A stretch of DNA of 64,000 nt from an uncultured delta proteobacterium (lineage in GTDB: Bacteria; Myxococcota_A; Polyangia; Polyangiales; Polyangiaceae): NCBI GenBank assembly GCA_903892415.1, contig CAITIQ010000173.1, positions 1-64,000 of the forward strand, read 5' to 3'. This document shows positions 52,417-63,020 of the stretch, piece by piece; the stretch's first letter is position 1, and each line of letters begins with the position of its first letter. A program made the translations under genes and the position numbers. The notes beneath the pieces were generated by a model. It had not been told where the DNA came from and searched no databases. It saw only the letters and a list, made by a program, of their open reading frames with translations.

Positions 52417-53931
52417 ATGCTCGTTCGCCCTAGGTCTTACCTGCCGAAGATCATCACGGTGCTCGCGTTGGTGGCCGCAGCTTGCGCAGGCAGTACTGCG
52501 GCGGCGCCGCAGGGGCCGGTCAGCGTCGATCTCAAGGCTGCGCCGGTTGCAGCGAGCGAGCAGGCGCCGGATGGGAAGCCGTTCGGAAAGCGGCTGGATT
52601 TGAACCTGCTGATGCCTGCGCAGGATGGCGACGCGCTCGTTGCCTGGAGCTCGATGACGACGGATGGTGGTAAGCGCTTGTTGTGCGGGATCCGCCTCTC
52701 GACGATGAACGCCTATTGCAGCGAAGAGGCTCCGGAACTTGCGGTAAAGAGCGTCTCCGCGAAGTACGTCGTTCTTGTGACGCCGACCTCACTCGTGGTG
52801 CGTGAGGTGTTTTCGGCACGGGTGGTGGCGGAGCTTGCGCTGGACAAGCCTGTGCTGCACGCAGCCCTAAGCCCCGACGACCGTCATGTGGCTCTGCTCG
52901 ATGAAGCGGGGCAGGGCAGGCTGCTGCGGCTCGAAGATGGCCGCATCGTGAGTACGTCCTCGGTCAGCGCGCCGATCTCCGCGGGCGACTACGAGGGTAT
53001 CCGAGGATCGGGCGTGCAGTGGCTCTCCTCGCAACGCGTCGTCTTTTCGGGTCGAGGCGCACCAACGCTGATGAGCGTTCCATCGGGAAGCTCATCGGAA
53101 GCAACCTCGACGCGGCTTGCCATCGGTACCTCGGCGGCATGCAGCCGTGCGCAGCCGTTCGAGGAGGCGTTGCTCGTGGTCGCCTGCGACGGTCAGATCG
53201 GCCTCTTCGATCCAGCCTCGGGTGCAGAAAAAGCGCTGCTGGGCAGCGGAGCGCGTTATCGCGGTATGCGTGCTGTGTGGCTTCGTACGGTGGGTAAGCG
53301 AGTGCTCGTTCACTACTGGCGCTTCGGAGCGCCCAGCCACCTGGAGCTGTTCGACCCGCTGGCGAGCAAGCCGCTTTTGTGGAGCGAGTCGGGGGATGTA
53401 TCGACGGCGGATCTGCGCGCCGACGGGCGCGTGGGCTGGCAGATCTATCGCGAGACTTACGGTGGGCTGGAACTCGAAGCATTTGAGAAGGACCTCACGA
53501 GCGCGCCGCGACCGCTCCAAGGTACCTTCCTCGCTTGGTCGGGCAAGAACGTGGTGGTTGAAGAGGAGAGCGTGAAACTGCGTGTGGACGGCCGTTCGGT
53601 ATTTGAGCACTACGCAAGTTGGGCGCCCGAAGCGAACACCGTGCAACGGGGAAGGTTTCTTTGGGTGAGCGGCGGTAGCAGCATGGTTCGAATCACCGAT
53701 GGGGACGCCGAGCCGTTGGTGTTCGACGTCTTCGGCTCGGTGAACGCTCCGCTCGTGAAGCGTGTAGCACCGACGCCGCCCCCGCCTCCCAGCCCACCTA
53801 GTGCAGATAACGGAGCGCCCCCGGAAGACTGGGTTGCGGGCGGTGTGGGCGAGGGAAACAGCGAGCTTCCGCAAAAGCAACAAGTGCAGGCTGTCGACGA
53901 GAAACCCGCCGCCGCTCCGGGCTCGCGCTAG
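52417..53931 (+). CDS. Beta-propeller-like lipoprotein
   Basis: A 504-residue lipoprotein (lipobox AAAC near residue 23). From about residue 60 to 440 it consists of repeated four-strand blades resembling WD40/PQQ-type propellers (HAALSPDDRHVALLDEAGQG, VVACDGQIGLFDPASG, LRADGRVGWQIYRETYG). The tail is Pro/Glu/Gln-rich. A kinase gene begins 13 bp after its stop, so the propeller may sense or assist that kinase. Confidence 0.72.
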   Translation: MLVRPRSYLPKIITVLALVAAACAGSTAAAPQGPVSVDLKAAPVAASEQAPDGKPFGKRLDLNLLMPAQDGDALVAWSSMTTDGGKRLLCGIRLSTMNAYCSEEAPELAVKSVSAKYVVLVTPTSLVVREVFSARVVAELALDKPVLHAALSPDDRHVALLDEAGQGRLLRLEDGRIVSTSSVSAPISAGDYEGIRGSGVQWLSSQRVVFSGRGAPTLMSVPSGSSSEATSTRLAIGTSAACSRAQPFEEALLVVACDGQIGLFDPASGAEKALLGSGARYRGMRAVWLRTVGKRVLVHYWRFGAPSHLELFDPLASKPLLWSESGDVSTADLRADGRVGWQIYRETYGGLELEAFEKDLTSAPRPLQGTFLAWSGKNVVVEEESVKLRVDGRSVFEHYASWAPEANTVQRGRFLWVSGGSSMVRITDGDAEPLVFDVFGSVNAPLVKRVAPTPPPPPSPPSADNGAPPEDWVAGGVGEGNSELPQKQQVQAVDEKPAAAPGSR

Positions 53932-53944
53932 ACTCCGCGCTCTC

Positions 53945-55377
<1,433 letters not shown>

Positions 55378-55381
<4 letters not shown>

Positions 55382-56010
55382 AAGCTCCAGCTCAACGAGG
55401 CCGCGCCGACACCGAGATTGAAGTTCGGCACGAGCCAGGACACGTTCTGCTGCGCGCCGTTGGCGATCATCACCGGACCACCGATGCCGCCGGCGATGCC
55501 GAACAGAAGCGTGGTCACGCCAAAGCCGACGAACGGCGCGGGATCAGCGCCACAGGCGTCCGCTGCAAAGCCGCCGTCGTGACAATCGGTGCCGGCTGCA
55601 TCGGCGATCGAGAACAAGAAGCCTGAGCCGACCAAGAAGATCACGCCGAGCACCGTCACAGTGACTCCACCCGCGACAAGGCCGCTCGACGGGCCGAGCT
55701 CCGGCTGCGGTACCATCACGTGGGTGGTGCTGCCGGGCGTTACCACCACGCGTTGTTCATCGGCGTCTCCAACCGGCTTGCCCTGCGCATCCACCAACGA
55801 GCTACTGATGAACTTCCGTCCGGGCGTGACTGAAAAGAGCCCGTTGAATAGCGGCTTAGGGACGACGGTGCCGTCGACCTCCACCACCAACGTGGTCCCC
55901 TGGGGCAGCGAGGGAGGCGGATGAACCACCACAGCCGTACGCTCTTGGGCCGAGGCCAAGGCAGGCGCAGAGAGGGTAGCGAGCAACAACGCGACGAGGA
56001 CAGAGCGCAT
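55378..56010 (-). CDS. Exported PEGA-like membrane protein
   Basis: A 210-residue protein: signal peptide ending ALASAQ, a beta-rich region (TTLVVEVDGTVVPKPLFN), then two Gly-rich hydrophobic helices (about 108-135 and 160-185) separated by a loop with two cysteines (TDCHDGG, DACGAD). It ends ASLSWSF with a terminal Phe. Same build as the proteins at 32229 and 39622. Function unknown. Overlaps the kinase 3' end by 4 bp. Confidence 0.7.
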
Positions 56011-56067
56011 CTCGGACGCAGTATACGCAGGTTGGCCCGCCGCGTGCCGACGGCGGGCCAGTAAAGC

Positions 56068-56385
56068 TCAGCGGTGCTCCGGCTTCCGCTTCTCGGCGGG
56101 CACGTAATACGGCTTGTAGCCCGTCTTCTCCAGCCACTCATTGCGCATCGGTTCGAGCTTGGCCTGCTCCAGCCCGCTGTCTTTGAGGCCCATGTCGAGC
56201 GCCATGCTGGTCACCAAAGCACAGTCGTGCTCAGCCGGCTTGAGCTTCAGCTCCTCCGTCATGTCCTTGCACATCTTGAAGGTCGACTCGTACTTCTCCA
56301 TCGTCTTCTTGGCCTTCGCCTCGGGCGAACAGCCAACCAAAGGGAGCGCGAGCGCGAGCACCAACGTGAGCCGATTCAATTTCAT
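56068..56385 (-). CDS. Small lipoprotein
   Basis: A 105-residue lipoprotein: lipobox LVGC (Cys19), then a helical, charged domain with two cysteines (FKMCKDM and HDCALV) and a basic tail. The helical Cys-pair pattern is loosely similar to the kinase sensor domain upstream at 55378, but too short to call. Function unknown. Confidence 0.68.
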   Translation of the reverse strand: MKLNRLTLVLALALPLVGCSPEAKAKKTMEKYESTFKMCKDMTEELKLKPAEHDCALVTSMALDMGLKDSGLEQAKLEPMRNEWLEKTGYKPYYVPAEKRKPEHR

Positions 56386-56431
56386 AGCGAGCTTGATACC
56401 CCACGAGAGGTGCCTCTAGAAGCGTGATTGC

Positions 56432-57235
56432 CTACTCGCTGAGACTGAGGCTGGTCCAAGCCACCATGGTGTCGGCCGTTACCGTGATTGCGTAGTCGCC
56501 CGCGACGAGCTCGGTACTGGCGCGGCTCGAGAGCCACAGCACGCCGCTGTCGAGCGGCTGGGGTGAATCGAGCGCCGCAAAGGACTCCGCCGGTATACGG
56601 ACTTCACCGCTCGCGCCGTCGAAGTCGCAGGCAATGAAGTAGGACGGCCCATCGCCGCCGACCGCGGTGACGAAGTCGAGCCGCACCCTCCCCTCGAAGG
56701 GCGTAAAAGACGCGACAAAGTCTTCGGCGAGCGACTGCGATCGCTCTTCTTGCCAGCCCGGCGTCTCGAACATGGCGCCCGTTTGCAAGCTGACCTCGAA
56801 CGCTGGCACCACGTCGCCCGAAGCCGTCACCGTCACTTCGCCCTCCGGCTGCCACAGCGTCGCGCTGCGGCCGAGCGAGTAGATGCCGGGCATGTCCTCA
56901 TCGGCTGTGGCTTCGAACACGCCGCTGACCGAGAGCTCGCCCGCGCTGTCTTTGGCGGTCACTTCGGGTTGCAGGAAGAAGTTGCAGCCTGTGGTTTTGC
57001 ACGAGCCAGCCTCGTGGATGAGCCCGCAGTTGATCTCCGGCTCACTACCGAAGTACGCCGATAGGCGCGAACTGCCGCCGGGAGACTTCACGCTGAGCGG
57101 ATCGGACGAGAGCTCAATTACCCCCACCGAGGTTGGCGGAGCGGTCGGGCCTTCACCACCAGCACCGTCGAGGGACTCACTGCTTTCAGTGCAGCCGATC
57201 ATCAGCAGGACGCCCAAGAGGAAGCTTGCTCGCAT
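56432..57235 (-). CDS. Lipoprotein with beta-rich domain
   Basis: Start at 57235 gives lipobox MIGC (Cys15); the longer frame adds 20 basic residues. The 267-residue product has a short Gly linker and a beta-rich body with two nearby cysteines (CGLIHEAGSCKTTGC) and a late one (FIACDFDG). Ends LSLSE. No family recognised. Confidence 0.68.
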   Translation of the reverse strand: MRASFLLGVLLMIGCTESSESLDGAGGEGPTAPPTSVGVIELSSDPLSVKSPGGSSRLSAYFGSEPEINCGLIHEAGSCKTTGCNFFLQPEVTAKDSAGELSVSGVFEATADEDMPGIYSLGRSATLWQPEGEVTVTASGDVVPAFEVSLQTGAMFETPGWQEERSQSLAEDFVASFTPFEGRVRLDFVTAVGGDGPSYFIACDFDGASGEVRIPAESFAALDSPQPLDSGVLWLSSRASTELVAGDYAITVTADTMVAWTSLSLSE

Positions 57236-57330
57236 GCTGTCAGGATAGCTGATTGGCCCGCGTCGCCGAAGAGCTACGAGCGATTGGATCCGCAACGTCG
57301 CTTCGGCACGACGCTCGCAACGTGTGCATC

Positions 57331-57657
57331 ATGCGCGCACCGTCCGTTGCCCGGAGCCTCCTGTGGTTATTGCCTCTTCTCCTCTTGTGCGCCTGCGCGC
57401 CGAGCGCCAACCCGCTGCTCGACCAAGCCTACAACGGCCGCGGGGTAGCTGGCTTCTGGCTGGGTCTATGGCATGGAGCGATCGGCTGGATCACCTTCAT
57501 CGTCTCTTTGTTCGACTCGAGCGTCTCGGTGTACGAGGTCAGCAATAGCGGCTGGCGTTACAACCTTGGCTTCTTGCTCGGGGCGGGGTTGTTCCACGGT
57601 GGAGGAAGTGTCACGGCCTCACGACGTAGGCGGCCGGAGATGAGATTGATCGGCTGA
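57331..57657 (+). CDS. Small lipoprotein with hydrophobic segment
   Basis: Start at 57331. The 108-residue product has a Leu-rich signal with lipobox LCAC, then GVAGFWLGLWHGAIGW with a following hydrophobic stretch, and YNLGFLLGAGLFHGGG. The pattern of FWLGLWHG, a hydrophobic segment, VYEV and a second GFLLG segment recurs in small proteins of several phyla. Role unknown. Confidence 0.65.
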   Translation: MRAPSVARSLLWLLPLLLLCACAPSANPLLDQAYNGRGVAGFWLGLWHGAIGWITFIVSLFDSSVSVYEVSNSGWRYNLGFLLGAGLFHGGGSVTASRRRRPEMRLIG

Positions 57658-57819
57658 CACGCGACTGCTGGTTGCGGCCAACACGCCCCACGCAAGGGCG
57701 CGACAACTGTGGCAGTTTGCCCCATTGGGCGATGCTGCCGGCGCATCGGATCGTGAGCCGTGACAGTTCGATGACCTAGCGTTGACTGAGCCATGGACTG
57801 AGCGTGCGATGACCGGCGG

Positions 57820-59571
57820 ATGAATCGGCTCACGCTATGTCTCTCGCTCTTGCTGATCTGTTTTGCGTGCAGCGTGGGTGCACCTCCGCCAACCGCTGCG
57901 GTTGTTCCATCGCCGCTCTCAACGACGCCTGTCCCAGCTACAGCACCAATCGCCGCGGGCGAGCTCAGCTTCGTCTTTCACAAGGACGAAGCGGGTCTGC
58001 ATGTGACGGTTCGCTTCCGTGGAGAGGCTTCTGGGCGCACGGTATTGGAGCTTCCCTCCGAGTGGGGAGGGGAGACCGAGCTTTGGCGGGGCATCGAGAA
58101 CCTCAGGCCAACCTCGCAGCAAACCACGCTCGTTCCGGGGACGGCGCCGCAGCATCCGGTGCTGGTGCATCCGCCGGACGCGGAAATCGAGCTGGAGTAC
58201 AGCCTGCCGACCAAGCCGGAGGCGGCCGAGCTAAAGGACGGTGAGAACTATCGACCGCTCGTGCACGCCGATTGGTTTCACTTCATCGGCCACGGTGTGT
58301 TCGTCACGCCGAAGTGGGACGACGCCGAAGCGCGTTCGCTGCAGCTGCGCTGGGAGGGCCTCGCTCCTGAGGTCCATCTCGCTCACAGCTTTGGTGTGGA
58401 GCTGCGCGAGCAAACCCTGCGCACAACGCTCGCGAAGCTGCGCCACGCGGTGTTCGTAGGCGGTGACTTCCGGGTCTTGGTCGCCGACGTACGCGGCAAG
58501 CCTGTGAACGTCGCTATGCGCGGCGATTGGAAGTTCAGCGACACCGAGTTCGTCGACTTGGTGCGCACGATCGTGAGCACCGAACGAGACTTCTTCAACG
58601 ATCACGACTTCGATCGATTTCTGATCACGCTGATTCCCACCGGCAGTGGTTGCTGCAGTTACGGTGGTACCGGGCTCACCGATTCGTTCGCTACCTTCAT
58701 CAACTCGAACCTCGGCATCGAGGGCCGCATGAAGCACCTGCTCTCGCACGAGTTGTTTCATACCTGGAACGGAAGGCGCATTCAGCGGCAACAACCCGAG
58801 GAGCTCGTCTATTGGTTCTCCGAAGGGTTCACCGACTACTTCAGCGACGCCCTGCTCTTGCGCTCCGGCCTCATCAGCTTGGAGGAGGCGATTGAGAACT
58901 ACAACAAGGTGCTCCGCGTCTACTACCTCTCCCCGGTGCGCAACGAACCCAACGAGCGCATTCGCCAGGACTTCTGGAACAACCGAGACGTTGAACGGCT
59001 GCCCTACCAACGCGGCAATATCTTGGCGCACGAGTGGGACTTGAAGCTGCGCACGGCCCACCCCGAGCGCTCGCTCGACGACATGATGCGTGCCCTGCTG
59101 AAGGACGCGACGAGCGAGGGAGCCGTCGTTTCAGCAGAAAAGATCGACGCCTTGATGTCGCGACATTTGCCGGGCGGCGTAGCGGACGATCTCGAGCGCT
59201 TCATCGACCGCGGCGAAACCCTGACGGTGTCGGCCGCCTCGATGGGGCCGTGCGCGACCCTCGTACAGGAGCAACTCGGCCCGTTCGACCTCGGCTACGA
59301 CGAAGAGATCGCGGATCGCGATGGGGTGCTGCGCAACGTTAACAAGCGCGGGCCCGCGTACCGCGCAGGCGCCCGCGAGGGGATGAAGCTCAAGCGCAGC
59401 CGCTACAGCGGCGATGTCACGCGTCCCGTCGAGTTAACCGTGATTGCTCCGAACGCCGCTTCGGATTCCCCTCCGCGCGTCCTTCGCTATCTGCCGCAAG
59501 GTCCCAAGCAGCCGGTGCCCCAGTTCCGAGTCGATGCCGCCAAACTCGCGGCGGGGGCGCGATGCTTCTAA
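57820..59571 (+). CDS. M61-family metallopeptidase-like lipoprotein
   Basis: A 583-residue protein with lipobox CFAC near residue 17. The N-terminal half is beta-rich as in M61 (glycyl aminopeptidase) enzymes. Zinc site: HELFH (His310, Glu311, His314) in LSHELFHTWNG, and Glu335 in WFSEGFTDYF, the gluzincin HExxH...E arrangement. A PDZ-like segment (NVNKRGPAYRAGAREGM) lies near residues 505-525, as in M61 proteins. Likely cleaves peptides outside the inner membrane. All metal ligands are present. Confidence 0.88.
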   Translation: MNRLTLCLSLLLICFACSVGAPPPTAAVVPSPLSTTPVPATAPIAAGELSFVFHKDEAGLHVTVRFRGEASGRTVLELPSEWGGETELWRGIENLRPTSQQTTLVPGTAPQHPVLVHPPDAEIELEYSLPTKPEAAELKDGENYRPLVHADWFHFIGHGVFVTPKWDDAEARSLQLRWEGLAPEVHLAHSFGVELREQTLRTTLAKLRHAVFVGGDFRVLVADVRGKPVNVAMRGDWKFSDTEFVDLVRTIVSTERDFFNDHDFDRFLITLIPTGSGCCSYGGTGLTDSFATFINSNLGIEGRMKHLLSHELFHTWNGRRIQRQQPEELVYWFSEGFTDYFSDALLLRSGLISLEEAIENYNKVLRVYYLSPVRNEPNERIRQDFWNNRDVERLPYQRGNILAHEWDLKLRTAHPERSLDDMMRALLKDATSEGAVVSAEKIDALMSRHLPGGVADDLERFIDRGETLTVSAASMGPCATLVQEQLGPFDLGYDEEIADRDGVLRNVNKRGPAYRAGAREGMKLKRSRYSGDVTRPVELTVIAPNAASDSPPRVLRYLPQGPKQPVPQFRVDAAKLAAGARCF

Positions 59572-59590
59572 CCGGCGAGCCTGGTCGCGC

Positions 59591-61015
59591 TCAAAGCCGC
59601 CCATCAACGATGCGCGTGATGATCGCGCGGTAGGCTCGAGCGAGCTCGCGGTCGCGCTCGGCCCAGCTGGCTCCGCCGCTCGGTAGGTTCGCCGCGATCA
59701 CGAACTCACGACCGTAACCGGCGACAGGCTGGCCTTCGTTGTCGAGCACTGGCCAACAGGAGTAGCCGATGTCGAGGAACTGCCCGGAGGTGCCGAGCCC
59801 GAGCTTGCTGAAGGTGCGCCATTGGCCTTGGCTGCGCTCTTCGATGTAGTCGGGGTCGTGACCCACCTGATGGTAAATCGCCGTGTCGCGCGTCATCCCG
59901 CCCCAGGTGCCGTACTTCGCCGAGTCGGCGGCACCGTAGAGCAGCGTCTCGATGTCGCTCCATTGGATGCCGGGCAGCCGCTGCTCGGCCTCTTCGCGGT
60001 GGAGCACCAAGCGCTTGATCGCTTCCGCGGCGGTGAAGCTGGAGAGGTTGTTGGCGGGCCCGCTGGTGGTGTCCGGCGTGATCGTCACCGCGCTGCCGTC
60101 GCTCTCGACGAAGCTGTAGCCGAGGTTCGGCGCAGCGGCGCCATAGTTGCCGCCAAACGTCTCATTCAGCGGGCGCTCGAGCCACAGATCGTGGATCAGG
60201 TCGTTGGCCCGCGCCCTTCCACCAATGTCATGAAAATAGCGCCCTAACCCGTTTGAGCTGTAAGGGTCGTAATCGTAGTTGCATACGCTCGTAACCAGGT
60301 CGCCGAGCCGGTTGCTGCCGGCGTTAGCGGTGAGCCCAACCGTGTAATTGGACGCGATGCGCAGCCGCGAGGCGGCGTTCGCTGCGGCGAGGACCTTGGT
60401 CGTACTCCAAGGTTGATAGGCAATATCGTGGCTGCCGTTACTGAGGTAGCGATAATGCGGTACGCCACCGACACGGCGAATCAGGATCACCGTGACGAAC
60501 ATGCCGGCGGGAACGAAGTCGGAGAGCTCGTCGTGCACCACCACCGGCGCGCTCGAAGGCTCATACGTCACGACCGAGCCGTCGGCGCGAGTGATGGTCG
60601 CGCTGGTATCGACGCTCGGGCAGATCAGGTCGCGATCCTCGTAGCTTGGGAAGCGTTTGGCCCCGCAGGTGTCGTCGAGAAATTGGAAGTAGTCGGCGGG
60701 CTCGGGGTTCGCGCACAGCGCAGGAGGCTCCGGATCGAGCTCAGGGAATGGCGCTGGGACAAAGCCTCCGCCTTCCCCGCCTGCACCGCTCGCGGCTTGT
60801 GCACCCTGGCCGTTGCCTCCACCCGCTGTGCCACCGCCTGCGGAACCACCGCCTGCGGCGCCGACCCCACCGCTGCCTCCGACGGCTGCGCCTCCAGCGG
60901 AGGATGCGCCGGACGCGCCTGCACCATCAACGGTTTCGGCGTCCCCGCAGGCGACCAGAGAGAGCGTGAGGAACGCAGTACGCTTTCCGAGCCTCAAGCA
61001 AGCGAGAGCTTCCAT
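59591..61015 (-). CDS. Serine beta-lactamase/PBP-fold-like lipoprotein
   Basis: A 474-residue lipoprotein: lipobox LVAC (Cys23) and a long Gly/Ala/Ser linker to about residue 85. The enzyme part shows motifs in penicillin-recognising order: STTK (S-x-x-K) in YQPWSTTKVLAAANAASRL given here as its first 12 residues, SSN in DPYSSNGLGRYF, and a KLG...SG stretch (FSKLGLGTSGQF) in place of K-T/S-G. This fits class A beta-lactamase or D-Ala-D-Ala carboxypeptidase-like folds loosely. Function is inferred. Confidence 0.65.
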   Translation of the reverse strand: MEALACLRLGKRTAFLTLSLVACGDAETVDGAGASGASSAGGAAVGGSGGVGAAGGGSAGGGTAGGGNGQGAQAASGAGGEGGGFVPAPFPELDPEPPALCANPEPADYFQFLDDTCGAKRFPSYEDRDLICPSVDTSATITRADGSVVTYEPSSAPVVVHDELSDFVPAGMFVTVILIRRVGGVPHYRYLSNGSHDIAYQPWSTTKVLAAANAASRLRIASNYTVGLTANAGSNRLGDLVTSVCNYDYDPYSSNGLGRYFHDIGGRARANDLIHDLWLERPLNETFGGNYGAAAPNLGYSFVESDGSAVTITPDTTSGPANNLSSFTAAEAIKRLVLHREEAEQRLPGIQWSDIETLLYGAADSAKYGTWGGMTRDTAIYHQVGHDPDYIEERSQGQWRTFSKLGLGTSGQFLDIGYSCWPVLDNEGQPVAGYGREFVIAANLPSGGASWAERDRELARAYRAIITRIVDGRL

Positions 61016-61063
61016 TCGCTCAAGCTGCCCTGGCGCGGAGCCGGCTGCAACATCCAGCTCGCT

Positions 61064-61942
61064 TCACCCGACCTCCAGCTTGCCAAGGATATCAGCTGCG
61101 AGCTCGAGCGCCACCTCGGCGCGACTAGGCTTTTGGAAGGCGACTCTCCAGACCCCGTAGATCGCTAAGGGCCGCGGAACCGTTGAGGGAATGCGCACAA
61201 GCTGGAGCGCAGGAAGGCTCGCGACGTAAACGTCCGGCAGGACGACGAGGAGCCCGGCGGCAGCGGCAATTCGGGCCGCGCTATCGACGTCATCTGCCAG
61301 CGCCCGCACCGAGCGTGGCGCCTCGACAGGCCATGCGCCGCCCTCGTCGCGGAGCGCCACGAAGCCGTCACGCTCGAGCGCGCGCAGGCTCTGCTGTCCT
61401 TTGGCGGCGCTCGCGTACACGCTGGTCTTGCAGGTCGCGATGCGACGCACGGCCAGTTCCTCCGAGCGGCGAGCGGGCGCGCTGGTCGCCAGCACCAGAT
61501 CGGTCGTGCCGTCGAGCAAGGATTGTGACACACGGTCCCTAGCAATTCGCGTCAGGCTCGGCACGAGGCCTGGGTGACGGTTTAGAAGCTCTGTGAACAG
61601 CTGTGGCACCGCGCAACTCGCGACGGGCTCCCAGGCGCTGATACGAATTGGACCTACGAGCCTGCCACCGCTGAGCGCCGAGAGTCCCTCGTCGACGCCA
61701 CGCATCGACGTGCGCACGGCGCTGAGCAGTAGCGAGCCGGCGTCATTCAACACCAGCTCCCGTCCCGCTCGGTTGAACAGCGGCTGACCCAGGCTGGTCT
61801 CGAGGGCGCTGACGGCCCTCGACACGGCCGATGGCGTGAGGCCCAACGCTCGCGCAGCTCCCGACGCGCTCTCCAGCTCGGCGACCAGCCTGAACGTTGG
61901 CAGGTAGCTCCAGAACTCTCCGATGCGCTTTGCACGATCCAT
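61064..61942 (-). CDS. LysR-family transcriptional regulator
   Basis: A 292-residue LysR regulator of normal length. The helix-turn-helix spans about 15-65, with SASGAARALGLTPSAVSRAV and LETSLGQPLFNR, a textbook LysR signature. The effector-binding domain follows from about residue 90 (GPIRISAWEPVA). It is divergent from the cytochrome/poly-Cys/MNIO cluster and is the obvious candidate regulator for it. Confidence 0.95.
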   Translation of the reverse strand: MDRAKRIGEFWSYLPTFRLVAELESASGAARALGLTPSAVSRAVSALETSLGQPLFNRAGRELVLNDAGSLLLSAVRTSMRGVDEGLSALSGGRLVGPIRISAWEPVASCAVPQLFTELLNRHPGLVPSLTRIARDRVSQSLLDGTTDLVLATSAPARRSEELAVRRIATCKTSVYASAAKGQQSLRALERDGFVALRDEGGAWPVEAPRSVRALADDVDSAARIAAAAGLLVVLPDVYVASLPALQLVRIPSTVPRPLAIYGVWRVAFQKPSRAEVALELAADILGKLEVG

Positions 61943-61964
61943 CGAGCAAGAGCGTATCGCTTAT

Positions 61965-61991
61965 GCATTGAAATCACATGAGGATGAATGC
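61965..61991. promoter_or_regulatory. Candidate LysR site in the divergent region
   Basis: GCATT (61965) and AATGC (61987) form an inverted repeat 17 bp apart in an AT-rich pocket of the 97-bp space between the LysR gene and the cytochrome gene. LysR proteins usually bind such sites near their own promoter. Confidence 0.35.
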
Positions 61992-62039
61992 TTTTGCATG
62001 TTCGTAACGAAAAGCGCTCGCGCAAGTAGTGTCTCGCGC

Positions 62040-63020
62040 ATGAGCCTCCGAGTGACCACCTCCAAGTTTCTACCCGTGCTCTGGGGCTCATGCTTTCTTC
62101 TGGGCTGCAGCGAGGAGCCACGCGTCAAAGCGCTCTCCCGCCCCAGTGTCGAGCTTGCGCAGTGGAAAGAGGCGGGCTTCGTCGAGCTCGTACCTCCCAT
62201 TCGCCCGCCGACCTCGGCCGATGGGTCGGATCGCATCAGCGTTTGGCTGAGGTTGCCGTCGGCGGCGCAAATCATCACCGATCGCAGCTCCGGCGAACCA
62301 AGGCTGCGCATGCCGAGCGGCGCCGAACTCGACCGCGTGGAGGTTACGCAGCGAGGCGACCTCACCACGGCCGAGGTCGAGGACGTGCGCGGCACCACGT
62401 TTGGACCGGAGGGCGAGAGCTTTCACGTGTTCCGCCGGCGTGACGCCGAGCTTTGGGGGCTCGAATGGGCGCGCGGCGATGCTGTGGCGCAACGCGCGGC
62501 TGACCAAGCTTTGGCGGCAGGGTTACCGCCAGCGGCACGTGGCCGCTTGGTCGAACTCAATCAATGCGCCGGCTGTCACACCCCCGACAAACCAGCGGCC
62601 ACGCGTGTCGCCGAGTCCACGTTGCCGCATCGCAAGACTGACGCGAGCGGCCTCTATCATCCGCAGAGCGTGCTCGAGCGCGAGACGCCGGTCGAGTTCT
62701 CGCGGCCCAACGATCCAAACCTCGCGGACCCCTTCGTACGTTTTCGCTGCGCGACCGGCGGGCTCAGTGTGCGTGAGGCAGGCGGGTCGAAGTCCCCGCG
62801 TTGTAGCGACGGCTCGGTGCCGCTGGCGACGCTCGATCTGCAGCGAGCGTTAGCCGCTGGCGACCCACACGCGCAGGCCGTTTGCGCGAGTCGCAAGTTC
62901 ATCTGGGAGCACTTGGACGAGCTCGGCCGAGTCGCATTTGCAGACGCCTTTTCCGACTGTGGCATCGGACCACAGCGCAATCACGAAGCACTGAATGTTG
63001 GAGGATCGAAGAATGGATAA
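62040..63020 (+). CDS. Cytochrome c-like lipoprotein
   Basis: Start at 62040 gives a lipoprotein signal with lipobox LLGC (Cys23); the longer frame adds 39 residues from the intergenic region. The 326-residue protein has a single heme-binding motif, CAGCH (Cys176, Cys179, His180) in LVELNQCAGCHTPDKP. More cysteines follow in VRFRCATGG, PRCSDG, AVCASRK and SDCGIG. Its end overlaps the poly-Cys gene by 8 bp, so the two are co-transcribed. It could pass electrons to or from the modified peptide or serve its maturation. I do not recognise the surrounding domain. Confidence 0.8.
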   Translation: MSLRVTTSKFLPVLWGSCFLLGCSEEPRVKALSRPSVELAQWKEAGFVELVPPIRPPTSADGSDRISVWLRLPSAAQIITDRSSGEPRLRMPSGAELDRVEVTQRGDLTTAEVEDVRGTTFGPEGESFHVFRRRDAELWGLEWARGDAVAQRAADQALAAGLPPAARGRLVELNQCAGCHTPDKPAATRVAESTLPHRKTDASGLYHPQSVLERETPVEFSRPNDPNLADPFVRFRCATGGLSVREAGGSKSPRCSDGSVPLATLDLQRALAAGDPHAQAVCASRKFIWEHLDELGRVAFADAFSDCGIGPQRNHEALNVGGSKNG

